A DNA stretch of 8,138 nt. It comes from an uncultured bacterium (GTDB lineage: Bacteria; Patescibacteriota; Minisyncoccia; Phycocordibacterales; UBA9973). The stretch is taken from NCBI GenBank assembly GCA_903821415.1, contig CAIJLF010000006.1:1-8138 (forward strand). The letters are read 5' to 3'. Position 1 is the first letter of the stretch; each line of letters begins with the position of its first letter. Below, in pieces: positions 1 to 6,740 of the stretch. The notes beneath the pieces are model-generated. The model made no database searches and was not told the origin of the DNA. It worked only from the letters and a program-made list of their open reading frames with translations. The position numbers were made by a program, and so were the translations under genes.

Positions 1-71
1 ACACTATCTATAGCCTCTTTCAAATATTTTTCTCTGTTGTAGGTAATCATGCAAATACTAATATCAATCAT
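1..71 (-). CDS. Family 2 glycosyltransferase, N-terminal fragment (runs off the left edge)
   Basis: This is the start of a gene cut by the window edge. An ATG at 71-69 opens a frame that stays open for 23 codons and begins MIDISICMITYNREKYL, continuing with KEAIDS. The run I-S-I-x-M-I-T-Y-N-R-x-x-Y-L-x-E-A-I-x-S is the hallmark N-terminus of GT-A fold family 2 glycosyltransferases: the first beta strand of the nucleotide-sugar fold followed by the T-Y-N-R loop and helix 1. Such enzymes transfer a sugar from a nucleotide donor to a growing glycan on the inner membrane face. The start overlaps the 3' end of the flippase gene by 8 nt, so it is probably translationally coupled as the fourth gene of the operon. 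No Shine-Dalgarno is visible. The DxD motif and the acceptor domain lie outside the window, so donor and acceptor cannot be told. Confidence 0.8.
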   Translation of the reverse strand, partial: MIDISICMITYNREKYLKEAIDS

Positions 72-1377
72 ACAACTGTTTTTTTATATAGTTATTTCTA
101 CTAATTATAAATATTACTAAAGGTACAATGAAATATGATATTAATGTTGCCCATGCAGAACCTATGATTCCGAAAAATGGTATAAAAATTAAATTTAGAC
201 CTAAGTTGACTATCATAGAAAATAAATTTATCCAAAAAATAGTCCTGACTAAATTTTCTGACATTAAATATTGACTCCCAGCCCATCCTAAAAATAATCC
301 AACACTTGACCAAATATAAATTCTTAAAACTGGTATTGATTCTAAATATCCAAACCCAAACAACAATTGAATTATTGGTTTTGCTAAAATAGTTACAAGT
401 GTTGCCATAACTATAGGGATTATGGCCATTAATATATAAAAATTCTTTAAACGATTTTTATATATTAAATCATTAGTTTTTTTGGCATTTATTATAGCTG
501 GAAATAAAGAAGTAGTAATAATAGCAGGTATAAAATACCAAACCTCAACAAGCTTAACTGCAGCAGCATAGATACCTACTTTGTAATTTCCTAGCATTGA
601 GCCTATCATTACTTGATCTATCTTTAAATATATAAAACTAGCAGCACCTGCGAGCATCAGAGGCCATGAGTTTTTTAAAATAACTCTTGCTAAAATATTA
701 TCAAATTTCCAATTTTCTATTTTAAGTCCATAATTTCTATACGCTTTAATTAAGCCTACCCCTTGCCAAAATGAATCCAGTACAAAAACAATAACTAACC
801 ATATAACTCCTTTTCCTGATAATATTACAATTATTTTTAATATAGAAGAAATAATTGTTGCTATTAAAGTGGCCTTAACATTATTTTTTGCTTTTACTTC
901 TGCGTTAAAGTAATTACTAATAACGTTAATAGATTGTAATATAAAAGAAAAAGCAAAAAGTGATACAAGAATTTTGACGCGTGATTCTGAACTTATTAAT
1001 AAAACAGATATTATAGCTAGACAAAAAGCTATTGCACCACCTATTAATTTCAATCTGAATGAAGTACCTAAAAGTTCGTCTCTTTTTTCAGGTGTCTTTA
1101 TTAATTCTCTATTTAAAATACTATCTACTCCAAGAGATGAAACAAATCCAAATATTCCTACAAATGCTATAGAATAACTAAGAACTCCATAATTCTCAGG
1201 ACCGAGATATCTAGCTATCCATGCACCTATAAAAAATGATATCAGTAGTGAAAACATCTGCCCTCCGAACATCCAGCTCATATTTGCAAAGTAACGCTTG
1301 TGACCCTCGTGTTCAAGAATCCAATGCCACTTCATTGGAGTTATATTCTTAATTAAATTGAAAAGTCTATTTGTCAT
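64..1377 (-). CDS. Wzx-like oligosaccharide flippase (PST/MOP superfamily)
   Basis: A 437-residue polytopic membrane protein of normal length for a polysaccharide flippase. After a short cytoplasmic lead (residues 1-33), hydrophobic helices run almost to the C-terminus, roughly 12 in all. Family signatures are visible: GGQMFSLLISFFIGAWIARYLGPENYG near residues 38-64 (N-terminal Polysacc_synt pattern), and the central block SWPLMLAG...YLKIDQVMIGSMLG...GIYAAAVKLVEVWYFIP at about 237-284, which is characteristic of Wzx/RfbX-type exporters. It should move lipid-linked oligosaccharide units across the cytoplasmic membrane. The start ATG overlaps the 3' end of the winged-helix gene by 11 nt and lacks a Shine-Dalgarno; Met15 is an alternative start. 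The stop TGA is followed two codons later in frame by TAG. The gene is clearly more AT-rich than the ligase gene of the same operon, which suggests a separately acquired cassette. The substrate cannot be read from the sequence. Confidence 0.92.
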   Translation of the reverse strand: MTNRLFNLIKNITPMKWHWILEHEGHKRYFANMSWMFGGQMFSLLISFFIGAWIARYLGPENYGVLSYSIAFVGIFGFVSSLGVDSILNRELIKTPEKRDELLGTSFRLKLIGGAIAFCLAIISVLLISSESRVKILVSLFAFSFILQSINVISNYFNAEVKAKNNVKATLIATIISSILKIIVILSGKGVIWLVIVFVLDSFWQGVGLIKAYRNYGLKIENWKFDNILARVILKNSWPLMLAGAASFIYLKIDQVMIGSMLGNYKVGIYAAAVKLVEVWYFIPAIITTSLFPAIINAKKTNDLIYKNRLKNFYILMAIIPIVMATLVTILAKPIIQLLFGFGYLESIPVLRIYIWSSVGLFLGWAGSQYLMSENLVRTIFWINLFSMIVNLGLNLIFIPFFGIIGSAWATLISYFIVPLVIFIISRNNYIKKQLYD

Positions 1378-2074
1378 TTTTTGTATACTTCGGAGCTGTA
1401 GGCTTGCCTTCCTTCTTTATCTTGCCTTCCTTGGTTAATATATTCAGATAGTCTACTGCTGTACTGTGACTGACATGGACGAACTTCTGCACATCCATAT
1501 TCTTGATAGATTTCTTCTTTTTAAATAAATCCATAACTTTATATACACTCTTCATCATCTTCGCTTTCGTAGCTTTACGGGCTAGAACCAAGTTCTCTCT
1601 CGCCTTCAGCATATTTGCCTTGAAAGAAAGTGCTATACGATCCAGAGGCGAAACTGTTGGTAGGATGACTGGGATAGAATTAATTTCTGGTTTTACTTCT
1701 ACTTTTGGCTCTGGTTTCATTTCTATTTTCGTTTCTATTTTTAATTCTGGTTCTGGTTTCAAAACAGGCTCAGGTGATAAGGGATTTGAATTTACAGAAG
1801 GTATTGTAGGGTTAGGAGTAGAAGTTGAAGTAGGTGGTATTATTTCCTTCACTTCTTCTGGTGTTATTACATTTTCTACTTTTTCTTCTACTATTGGAGC
1901 ATCAACTACCACTTCTTCTAGAATTGGTACATCTGCAGGCGAAGATTCTGGTTGCTCTTCTTTCTTCACTTCTACTGTAATAGGTGTAGGAGTAGCACCA
2001 ACATCGACTACGACTTCTGTGGTCATAGCTTCTACTGGCTCTTCTATTGGTTTTTTTATTTCATCATCAGGCAT
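1367..2074 (-). CDS. Acidic Pro/Glu/Val-rich protein with C-terminal winged-helix domain
   Basis: A 235-residue protein without signal peptide or membrane segment. Residues 1-142 are low complexity, dominated by P, E, V, T and K, with PEVK-like runs such as KPEPELKIETKIEMKPEPK at about 107-125, and are probably disordered. Residues 143-185 form a strongly basic, probably helical segment rich in A, K, R and M. Residues 186-228 look like a winged helix-turn-helix: KSIKNMDVQKFVHVSHSTAV, then DYLNILTKEGKIKKEGKPT, with the typical recognition helix (S-x-S-T-A-x-x-Y-L-x-x-L) and the G-K-I-x-x-x-G wing. The ATG lies 1 nt after the ligase stop (TAAGATG), so translation is probably coupled. It could be a DNA-binding regulator of the operon, or a scaffold using the winged helix for protein contact; the disordered acidic half argues against a standard repressor. 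I know similar hypothetical proteins from Parcubacteria-type genomes but no established function. Confidence 0.8.
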   Translation of the reverse strand: MPDDEIKKPIEEPVEAMTTEVVVDVGATPTPITVEVKKEEQPESSPADVPILEEVVVDAPIVEEKVENVITPEEVKEIIPPTSTSTPNPTIPSVNSNPLSPEPVLKPEPELKIETKIEMKPEPKVEVKPEINSIPVILPTVSPLDRIALSFKANMLKARENLVLARKATKAKMMKSVYKVMDLFKKKKSIKNMDVQKFVHVSHSTAVDYLNILTKEGKIKKEGKPTAPKYTKNDK

Positions 2075-2075
2075 C

Positions 2076-4133
2076 TTATAATTTTTCTACACCCAAGTTA
2101 CTCACTTCTAATTCAAATCCTTGTATAGCACTATTCGCTTCCTTCATAACTTCATCATATAGCTTTTGATTTTTCGTAACTTTAGCTAGTCTTAAAAGCA
2201 GCCTATATGAGCCTGGAGCTTTTGGATCCTTCACTATCGCATCTCTATAGGCATCCTCTGCACCTTTTAAGTCTCCCTTCCAGGCAGATATGTTTGCCTT
2301 GGCCCAGTACGTCTCTGGATTCGTCGGCGAAAGCTTTGAAGCGTGATCTAGCAGAGAGTACAAGTGGTCAGCGAGAGCTTGATCGTAAGGCTTCTCGGTT
2401 AAAGTAACTTCTGTACTGTATAGTAAGACTGTATTGATATATAGTCGGTAGTCACTCTTGCTCTTACTATTCTCTATGACTTTATCTAAGTATGAAGTTA
2501 AAGCTTTCAAGTCTGCATCGACATAAGGTGCTGTATTCTTGTCCCCCTTTATCTGTGGTAAGTTCGTAGCATAATAACCGTAAATAGTAGAAGCCATACT
2601 ACTCACGTCGATAGTACTACCTACAGACGAGCCCTTCAGTAGTTCGTCGTAGTGACTAGGTCTCTCGTCTATCGTCATATTCATCAAATTCTTATAAGAG
2701 ACGGCCTTATCGATAGGCATAACTACAAAGAATATGAGGAATGGGATACAAGCGATAGATAACAGGAAGGATATAGTCTTCTTCTTGTCTTCACTCATTA
2801 TCACTTTCTGTATCTTCTCTTTACTATGCACATCCTGCAATGCAAAGACGGCACCTGCCAGTATGTATAGGATGACGATAGCGAGCATAGAGTCGAATAC
2901 AAATAAATTCTGGAAGAAGTAGCCGACTATAAGTCCTGCTAGTATTCCTGCTTGCAAGTCAGAAATATTGGCATTCTTATTCGCCCTATATATACCGTAG
3001 ATGATACTAAGTAGGAATGCGAAGTATAGAGCTATAGCAGGATACCCTCCTGCGATACCAGTATCAAAGTAGACGTTGTGCGAGTGGTCAGTCCATCCTT
3101 CGTATCCGTACTTCTGGTCTAGGATTTCTGGATTGAAATAATCCTGGGATGTTATACCATAGTTCTCGATACCGTATCCAAAGTATGGATGCTTGTCTAT
3201 ACCCTTCTGTGCCATGCCCCAGAAAGTGAATCGGTTGCCGTTCGTAGCCTGTGTGAACTTCTCATGTAGATACGTCCCCGGCTTCATAAGGCTCATCCAC
3301 CCGATAGAGAATGCGGTGATAGAGAGGACTATGCCGACAATTCCTAACACTCTCAATATCTTCTTCTTCGAGAGAGCCATATATCCTAAGACTGCGACTC
3401 CTACTATTATGAACAGACCGAGAGTAGCACCTCGTGCACTTCCTAGTAAACCCTTGCCTGAAAGTAAACCATAAATATTTATAAACAAAGGTGAGAAGAC
3501 AATAGTAGCGAGTATCACCCCTATCCACCATTTCCTACCCTTCTTTACTGTCTTAGAAAAGAGGAAGAAGAAGCCGAGTGCTATCGAGAAGAGTAAGTAA
3601 GCCGCCGTCATAGAAGAGTTCCCTATGATACCGCCTCCTCCTGCTTTATTTATCTTCAGTATTACATTGAATCCTTCATCAGCAAACCAGACAGAGAGAA
3701 CTAGTATAAAGCTACTATTGAGTAGCCAAGATATAAGTCTATATAGATAGTCACCACCTTCTCTTTTTAAAATTGAGGCTATGATAAGCGAGAATACAAA
3801 TGCGTGATAGATAGTGAGTAGTCCCGTCGCTCTACCGAGTGAAGACCAGAAAGCAAGTACAGGATCGACGGCTATTATACCCGATAGAGTGAGCCAGAGT
3901 ATATATAGACCAAATGGTATGAAGTATAGGAGCTGCTTCTTCGATAGTCGATAAGAACGATCAGTGATGAGTGCATATATCCAGAACATAGCTAGTATCT
4001 CTACAAGGCCATAGAATACAAAAGTCTTCAGACTCACATACGGAGAGAACATACTATTCGTATATAAAAGTGGTGTGATAAATATCGCAAAGAGGCTACC
4101 GTATCTCAATACCCATTCTCTAAAATTTTTCAT
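2076..4133 (-). CDS. O-antigen ligase/polymerase-like membrane protein with C-terminal TPR region
   Basis: A 685-residue protein. Residues 1-435 are a polytopic membrane domain with about 10-12 helices and the Wzy_C/WaaL family landmarks: GNSSMTAAYLL near 171-181, SARGATLGL near 232-240, GYGIENYG near 319-326, and the large external loop with DHSHNVYFDTGIAGGYPA at about 349-366, whose H-x-H-N-x-x-F core is typical of O-antigen ligases. A further hydrophobic helix at about 453-474 leads into a soluble C-terminal part. Residues about 590-665 read as TPR-like helical pairs (SPTNPETYWAKANISAWKGDLKGAEDAYRDAI). Such proteins polymerise or transfer lipid-linked glycan, or glycosylate surface proteins, outside the membrane. 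It is the first gene of the operon. The start is supported by an excellent -10 box 6 nt upstream, implying leaderless translation. Sequence alone cannot separate ligase, polymerase and protein O-glycosyltransferase. Confidence 0.9.
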   Translation of the reverse strand: MKNFREWVLRYGSLFAIFITPLLYTNSMFSPYVSLKTFVFYGLVEILAMFWIYALITDRSYRLSKKQLLYFIPFGLYILWLTLSGIIAVDPVLAFWSSLGRATGLLTIYHAFVFSLIIASILKREGGDYLYRLISWLLNSSFILVLSVWFADEGFNVILKINKAGGGGIIGNSSMTAAYLLFSIALGFFFLFSKTVKKGRKWWIGVILATIVFSPLFINIYGLLSGKGLLGSARGATLGLFIIVGVAVLGYMALSKKKILRVLGIVGIVLSITAFSIGWMSLMKPGTYLHEKFTQATNGNRFTFWGMAQKGIDKHPYFGYGIENYGITSQDYFNPEILDQKYGYEGWTDHSHNVYFDTGIAGGYPAIALYFAFLLSIIYGIYRANKNANISDLQAGILAGLIVGYFFQNLFVFDSMLAIVILYILAGAVFALQDVHSKEKIQKVIMSEDKKKTISFLLSIACIPFLIFFVVMPIDKAVSYKNLMNMTIDERPSHYDELLKGSSVGSTIDVSSMASTIYGYYATNLPQIKGDKNTAPYVDADLKALTSYLDKVIENSKSKSDYRLYINTVLLYSTEVTLTEKPYDQALADHLYSLLDHASKLSPTNPETYWAKANISAWKGDLKGAEDAYRDAIVKDPKAPGSYRLLLRLAKVTKNQKLYDEVMKEANSAIQGFELEVSNLGVEKL

Positions 4134-4139
4134 GAGTAT

Positions 4140-4168
4140 ATTATACCCTCCACACCCATATTTTACAA
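4140..4168 (-). promoter_or_regulatory. Candidate sigma-70 promoter P1 for the polysaccharide operon (leaderless start)
   Basis: Read on the minus strand, TTGTAA (4168-4163) and a perfect TATAAT (4145-4140) are separated by exactly 17 nt. Only ATACTC (4139-4134) separates TATAAT from the ATG at 4133, so the expected transcription start falls on or next to the A of the start codon. This predicts a leaderless message. The spacer is one arm of an 18-bp inverted repeat. Confidence 0.65.
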
Positions 4169-4233
4169 AATAAAAATATATGTGTGGAGGTGAACTCCAA
4201 CTACCTATATTCTACAAAATATGGGTGTGGGGG
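4147..4233. repeat. 18-bp inverted repeat flanking the operon promoter region, with a third partial copy
   Basis: The arms 4147-4164 and 4216-4233 are complementary over 18 positions with one G-T pair; the core AAAATATGGGTGTGG is perfect over 15 bp. A third partial copy (TGTGTGGAGG, 4181-4190) lies between them and can pair with 4147-4155 (CCTCCACAC), so two mutually exclusive hairpins are possible. Each full arm sits inside the spacer of a promoter-like element. It could be a regulator operator, a folding leader if transcription starts upstream, or the residue of a small mobile repeat. Confidence 0.7.
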
Positions 4234-4236
4234 CAA
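4209..4236 (-). promoter_or_regulatory. Weaker upstream promoter-like element P2 for the same operon
   Basis: On the minus strand TTGCCC (4236-4231) and TAGAAT (4214-4209) are 16 nt apart. The hexamers match consensus at 4 and 5 of 6 positions. It would give a 5' leader of about 70 nt able to fold with the inverted repeat. In AT-rich DNA such a match can arise by chance. Confidence 0.3.
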
Positions 4237-4238
4237 CG

Positions 4239-4272
4239 AAAAAGCCCCGACGCTTTCGCGTCGGGGTTTTTT
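4239..4272. terminator. Strong bidirectional Rho-independent terminator
   Basis: A perfect 9-bp GC-rich stem, CCCCGACGC (4245-4253) with GCGTCGGGG (4258-4266), has a TTTC loop and is flanked by an A-run on one side and a T-run on the other, extending the helix to 4239-4272. It lies about 70 nt after the stop of the surface-protein gene and ends that minus-strand transcript. The T-run on the plus strand means it would also stop plus-strand transcription. It insulates the surface-protein gene from the polysaccharide operon. Confidence 0.92.
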
Positions 4273-4340
4273 CTGGTTCGCAGTTTTCCTTCTGTTCAAG
4301 TTTTAAACTTTAAACTAAGCTGAATAGCTAAACTAAATTA

Positions 4341-6200
4341 TTAGTTAGCGTATACAGTGTTAGTGTAGAAGTTATCAAGACCTGTACTTACACCATGATC
4401 ATGTGAAGGAGATACTAAATCAATATCTTTAAATGTAAGACTTGTCAAAGCAAATTTTACATTTCCTGCTGCTATTGTTGTCTTTGTTGTAGTTACAGTT
4501 ACAGTTACCTCAGAACCATCTGATACGATTGTGTCAGGTGAAATTGAGTAAGCAATGTTTGTAAGGTTACTTGTACCTCCAGTAACATCACCAGCTGCTG
4601 TTATAGCACTATTTGTTGACAATTTAGCTAGGTTTACTCCATTTGCCTTTACTTTAAAGATAAATGTACCTGTAGCATAACCAGAAACTCCTGTTGTAGA
4701 AGCTACTGATGTTGCTAGAGCACTAACTAGATTTACAACTACGCCTGTACTTTGTAATGTTTGATTATTACCTGTACCAGCACCAGCTGAAGTTATAAGG
4801 TTTGAATTTGCATCAACAGCTGATACTCCACCTACTGCGATAGTAGCATTAACTGTTCCTGCTGAATTCATAGCTGCATCAAACTTGATACTCATTGTCT
4901 TTGTACTATTTGCTGAAACTGTTAAGTTTGAAGGCAAGTTAGTAAATACGATAGTTGTTGTACCATTGTTTGTTGTACTTGGGTTTCCTATTGATTGAAT
5001 CATAGTAGCACCGTCATACAAGTAGTAACCACTTACTGTTGTATTGTTTACAATAGTTGCTGTAATACTCTTTATTGTCTCATCGTATTTACTTGTATTT
5101 TGTAAATCAAAGATAAGAGCTGGAATATTTGTAGTTGTAACTGTTGGACTTGTAACAACGTTCATTGCTATTGGGTTTGAACCATTAGCAACAACCTTTA
5201 CTACTGCAAGACTTGTTCCACCAAAGCTAATCTGTTTCTGGTAAGCTGTTGTTGTTGCACCTGCACCTACGTATTGTGATAGACCTATGCCATCAACTCC
5301 ACGAACTGCATTTGCATCACCACTCTTAAGACCAACAGTAATGTACGCTACTGGTAATCCAGGTATTGTACTTACGATGTCTGCCTTAACTGTGAAACTT
5401 GATGTTGAATCTTTTGTAACTAGAGCATTGAAGCCACTAAATACAGCTGTATAATCAAGACCAAATGTATTCTCTGTTAGACTTGTACTTGTTACAGGCA
5501 TTGTTGCAAGTAATGTACTACCCTGGTAAAGAGAAAGATTTGTGAAGTATTTCCAAGGAAGAGCTGATGAAGCAGGAACTAGGTTGATACTAACTCTCTG
5601 AACTTTGATGTCTGAGTTAGTTGCCTTTACAGCAAATGCTGCAACTGCGTCACCTACTTCTGCTTGACCTACTGATGATACAAGAGCTACTGGAGCTGAT
5701 TGTAATGTCATGTAGCCTTCTGAACTTCCTGATACTACTGGAGTTACTACTCCTGTTGTACATGAAGCACCAGTTGTTGAACTGAACAATGCACCTGCTG
5801 CACATCCTGCTACTGTTGAAGTAGCTACTGTTGTACAAGGAGCACCTGTTGTTGTGTTGAATAATGCGCCTGCTGGACATCCTGCTACTGTTGTAGGAGC
5901 TGGAGTTCCTGCTTGTGCAGCTTCAAGAGCAGCACGAGTCATAGGACCAATCTTGCCGTCTGCTGTCAAACCTTTTGAAGTTTGAAAAGCTTTAACTGCT
6001 GCGATTGTCTTTGCGCCCATAACACCGTCAACTGTAAGAGCTGGGGATGGAGTTACTACCATGTTTAACACAGTCTGAACATCCTTTTTTTCTTGTAGAG
6101 TGTCGATTTGATTTGGGAATGTGTAAGCAGCACTAACTGAACCTGCTACGAACAATGCCAAAGCAAAAATCGCACCTGCGAATAATTTGTTTTTTAACAT
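4341..6200 (-). CDS. Secreted peptidoglycan-binding, probably S-layer-like surface protein
   Basis: A 619-residue exported protein. Residues 1-24 are a classic signal peptide (Lys-rich start, hydrophobic core, likely cleavage near SVSA-AYTF). Residues about 33-94 are a PG_binding_1 domain with the paired motifs DGVMGAKTIAAVKAFQ and DGKIGPMTRAAL, expected to hold the protein on peptidoglycan. Residues 105-154 are two exact-length 25-residue repeats, each with two cysteines. The rest is Thr/Ser/Val/Ala-rich beta sandwich: domain A (about 185-312) and domain B (about 362-472) seem related, sharing an L-Y-x-G strand, a V-F-x-x-F/L-x-x-x-V-x-x-x-S/T-x-x-x-x-V/I-K-x-D core and a V-D-x-x-G/N-x-x end; domain C (about 505-600) is similar in style. 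There is no C-terminal anchor. It is monocistronic, with a leader of some 65 nt and a strong terminator, consistent with high expression. No good Shine-Dalgarno precedes the ATG (AATTAAAAGAT). The S-layer role is inferred. Confidence 0.85.
   Translation of the reverse strand: MLKNKLFAGAIFALALFVAGSVSAAYTFPNQIDTLQEKKDVQTVLNMVVTPSPALTVDGVMGAKTIAAVKAFQTSKGLTADGKIGPMTRAALEAAQAGTPAPTTVAGCPAGALFNTTTGAPCTTVATSTVAGCAAGALFSSTTGASCTTGVVTPVVSGSSEGYMTLQSAPVALVSSVGQAEVGDAVAAFAVKATNSDIKVQRVSINLVPASSALPWKYFTNLSLYQGSTLLATMPVTSTSLTENTFGLDYTAVFSGFNALVTKDSTSSFTVKADIVSTIPGLPVAYITVGLKSGDANAVRGVDGIGLSQYVGAGATTTAYQKQISFGGTSLAVVKVVANGSNPIAMNVVTSPTVTTTNIPALIFDLQNTSKYDETIKSITATIVNNTTVSGYYLYDGATMIQSIGNPSTTNNGTTTIVFTNLPSNLTVSANSTKTMSIKFDAAMNSAGTVNATIAVGGVSAVDANSNLITSAGAGTGNNQTLQSTGVVVNLVSALATSVASTTGVSGYATGTFIFKVKANGVNLAKLSTNSAITAAGDVTGGTSNLTNIAYSISPDTIVSDGSEVTVTVTTTKTTIAAGNVKFALTSLTFKDIDLVSPSHDHGVSTGLDNFYTNTVYAN
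5739..5888 (-). repeat. Two tandem 75-bp repeats encoding 25-residue cysteine-pair units
   Basis: Units 5814-5888 and 5739-5813 encode GCPAGALFNTTTGAPC and GCAAGALFSSTTGASC at residues 107-122 and 132-147, in register over 25 residues. Each has two cysteines 14 apart (C108/C122, C133/C147). The DNA copies are close but diverged, mostly at third positions, so the duplication is not recent. The unit sits between the peptidoglycan-binding domain and the beta domains like a disulfide-stiffened linker. Confidence 0.85.
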
Positions 6201-6265
6201 ATCTTTTAATTAATTGTATGCACTTTTAAATTGATTTCGACTTATCCTCTGATGTGACTAATAAA

Positions 6266-6292
6266 ATAATAATACACCGAGGAAAAAACCAA
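6266..6292 (-). promoter_or_regulatory. Candidate promoter of the surface-protein gene
   Basis: On the minus strand TTGGTT (6292-6287) is followed by overlapping TATTAT boxes (6274-6269 and 6271-6266), at spacings of 12 and 15 nt, or 18 nt to the following TATTTT. Transcription would start some 60 nt before the ATG at 6200. The spacing is not ideal, so this is the best site in the gap rather than a firm call. Confidence 0.35.
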
Positions 6293-6324
6293 TATGCGTG
6301 CATAATTTGATTACTCAATATTTT

Positions 6325-6546
6325 TTAATAATAATGAATAATCTTTTTTACTGAACTTCTAAACTTTGAAACTTTTTCTATACACTTCTCTCTATCAAAA
6401 AAGTTGTGGTAGATATCAGAAACAAAATCTAGAATCGTAAACGAATTCCATGAACATAATCTGCTTGCTTCATTTATAAAATATTCTTGCGAATAGTTTA
6501 CAAATATAGACAAGCATATCTGCCTTGTCGACAGGGCCGATACCAC
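6325..6546 (-). CDS. Doubtful small ORF (73 aa), unrecognised
   Basis: A GTG-started frame (6546-6544) encodes 73 residues ending in VKKIIHYY; the frame is open further upstream to about 6580 but without an ATG. Unlike other spurious frames here, it does not lie opposite a known gene, and its composition is mixed rather than low complexity. Against it: no Shine-Dalgarno, a GTG start, many rare-looking Cys/Trp/His positions, and overlap with degenerate direct repeats whose other copies are interrupted by stops (the FFDREK segment reappears as FFDREEK-stop and FFDREDR-stop). It may be the last relic of a decayed gene. A frame of this length is not very surprising in about 1 kb of AT-rich DNA. 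No function is proposed. Confidence 0.2.
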   Translation of the reverse strand: MVSALSTRQICLSIFVNYSQEYFINEASRLCSWNSFTILDFVSDIYHNFFDREKCIEKVSKFRSSVKKIIHYY

Positions 6547-6574
6547 ATCCAGAATCTTATAAATATTCTTGCGA
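6479..6574. repeat. 14-bp direct repeat pair AAATATTCTTGCGA
   Basis: AAATATTCTTGCGA is identical at 6479-6492 and 6561-6574 (82 bp apart), with similar TTATAA sequence just before both. Together with the 56-bp repeat it shows that 6385-6666 was built by local duplication. Confidence 0.6.
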
Positions 6575-6578
6575 GTCC

Positions 6579-6666
6579 TCTATGCTATTTCTCTTCTCTA
6601 TCAAAGAAAAGTAGTAGTAGAAAAAACTAATTCTTCTATGCTACCTATCTTCTCTATCAAAGAAAA
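6579..6666. repeat. Degenerate 56-bp-spaced direct repeat, with a diverged third copy upstream
   Basis: The block TCTATGCTA followed by CTTCTCTATCAAAGAAAA occurs at 6579-6610 and again at 6635-6666, exactly 56 bp apart, with only a few differences. A more diverged copy of the second half (CTTCTCTCTATCAAAAAAG) is at 6385-6403. It lies in the long gene-less stretch. The origin is unknown: it could be decayed gene duplications or regulatory repeats. Confidence 0.7.
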
Positions 6667-6740
6667 AGTTAGCAAAGAAAACGGAAAGAAATTTAAATGA
6701 ATCTAAATGGATTGACCAGTGAGAATCTAACAAGTAGTGA

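Noticed and set aside
59..71. UGA recoding to glycine, as in some CPR lineages
   Set aside because: The flippase TGA is followed two codons later by TAG, so the gene end is uninformative, but the overlapping glycosyltransferase start fits TGA as a stop and no gene here needs UGA to be read through.
1503..2081. Plus-strand open frame of 192 codons opposite the winged-helix gene
   Set aside because: It is the mirror of a low-complexity Glu/Pro/Val-rich gene, giving a Ser/Thr/Gly-rich frame with no recognisable domain; the minus-strand gene has a winged helix and fits the operon spacing.
4281..4340. TTTTAAACTTTAAAC near-palindrome after the surface-protein gene
   Set aside because: A short AT-only palindrome beside a strong GC-rich terminator; likely chance and of no clear function.
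2207..5880. Other shorter frames antisense to or out of frame with the ligase and surface-protein genes
   Set aside because: They lie entirely within well-supported genes, show skewed compositions such as Ser/Arg-rich runs, and have no ribosome sites or domains.
6385..6666. CRISPR array
   Set aside because: Only two or three degenerate repeats with unequal spacing and partly repeated spacers; no cas genes.
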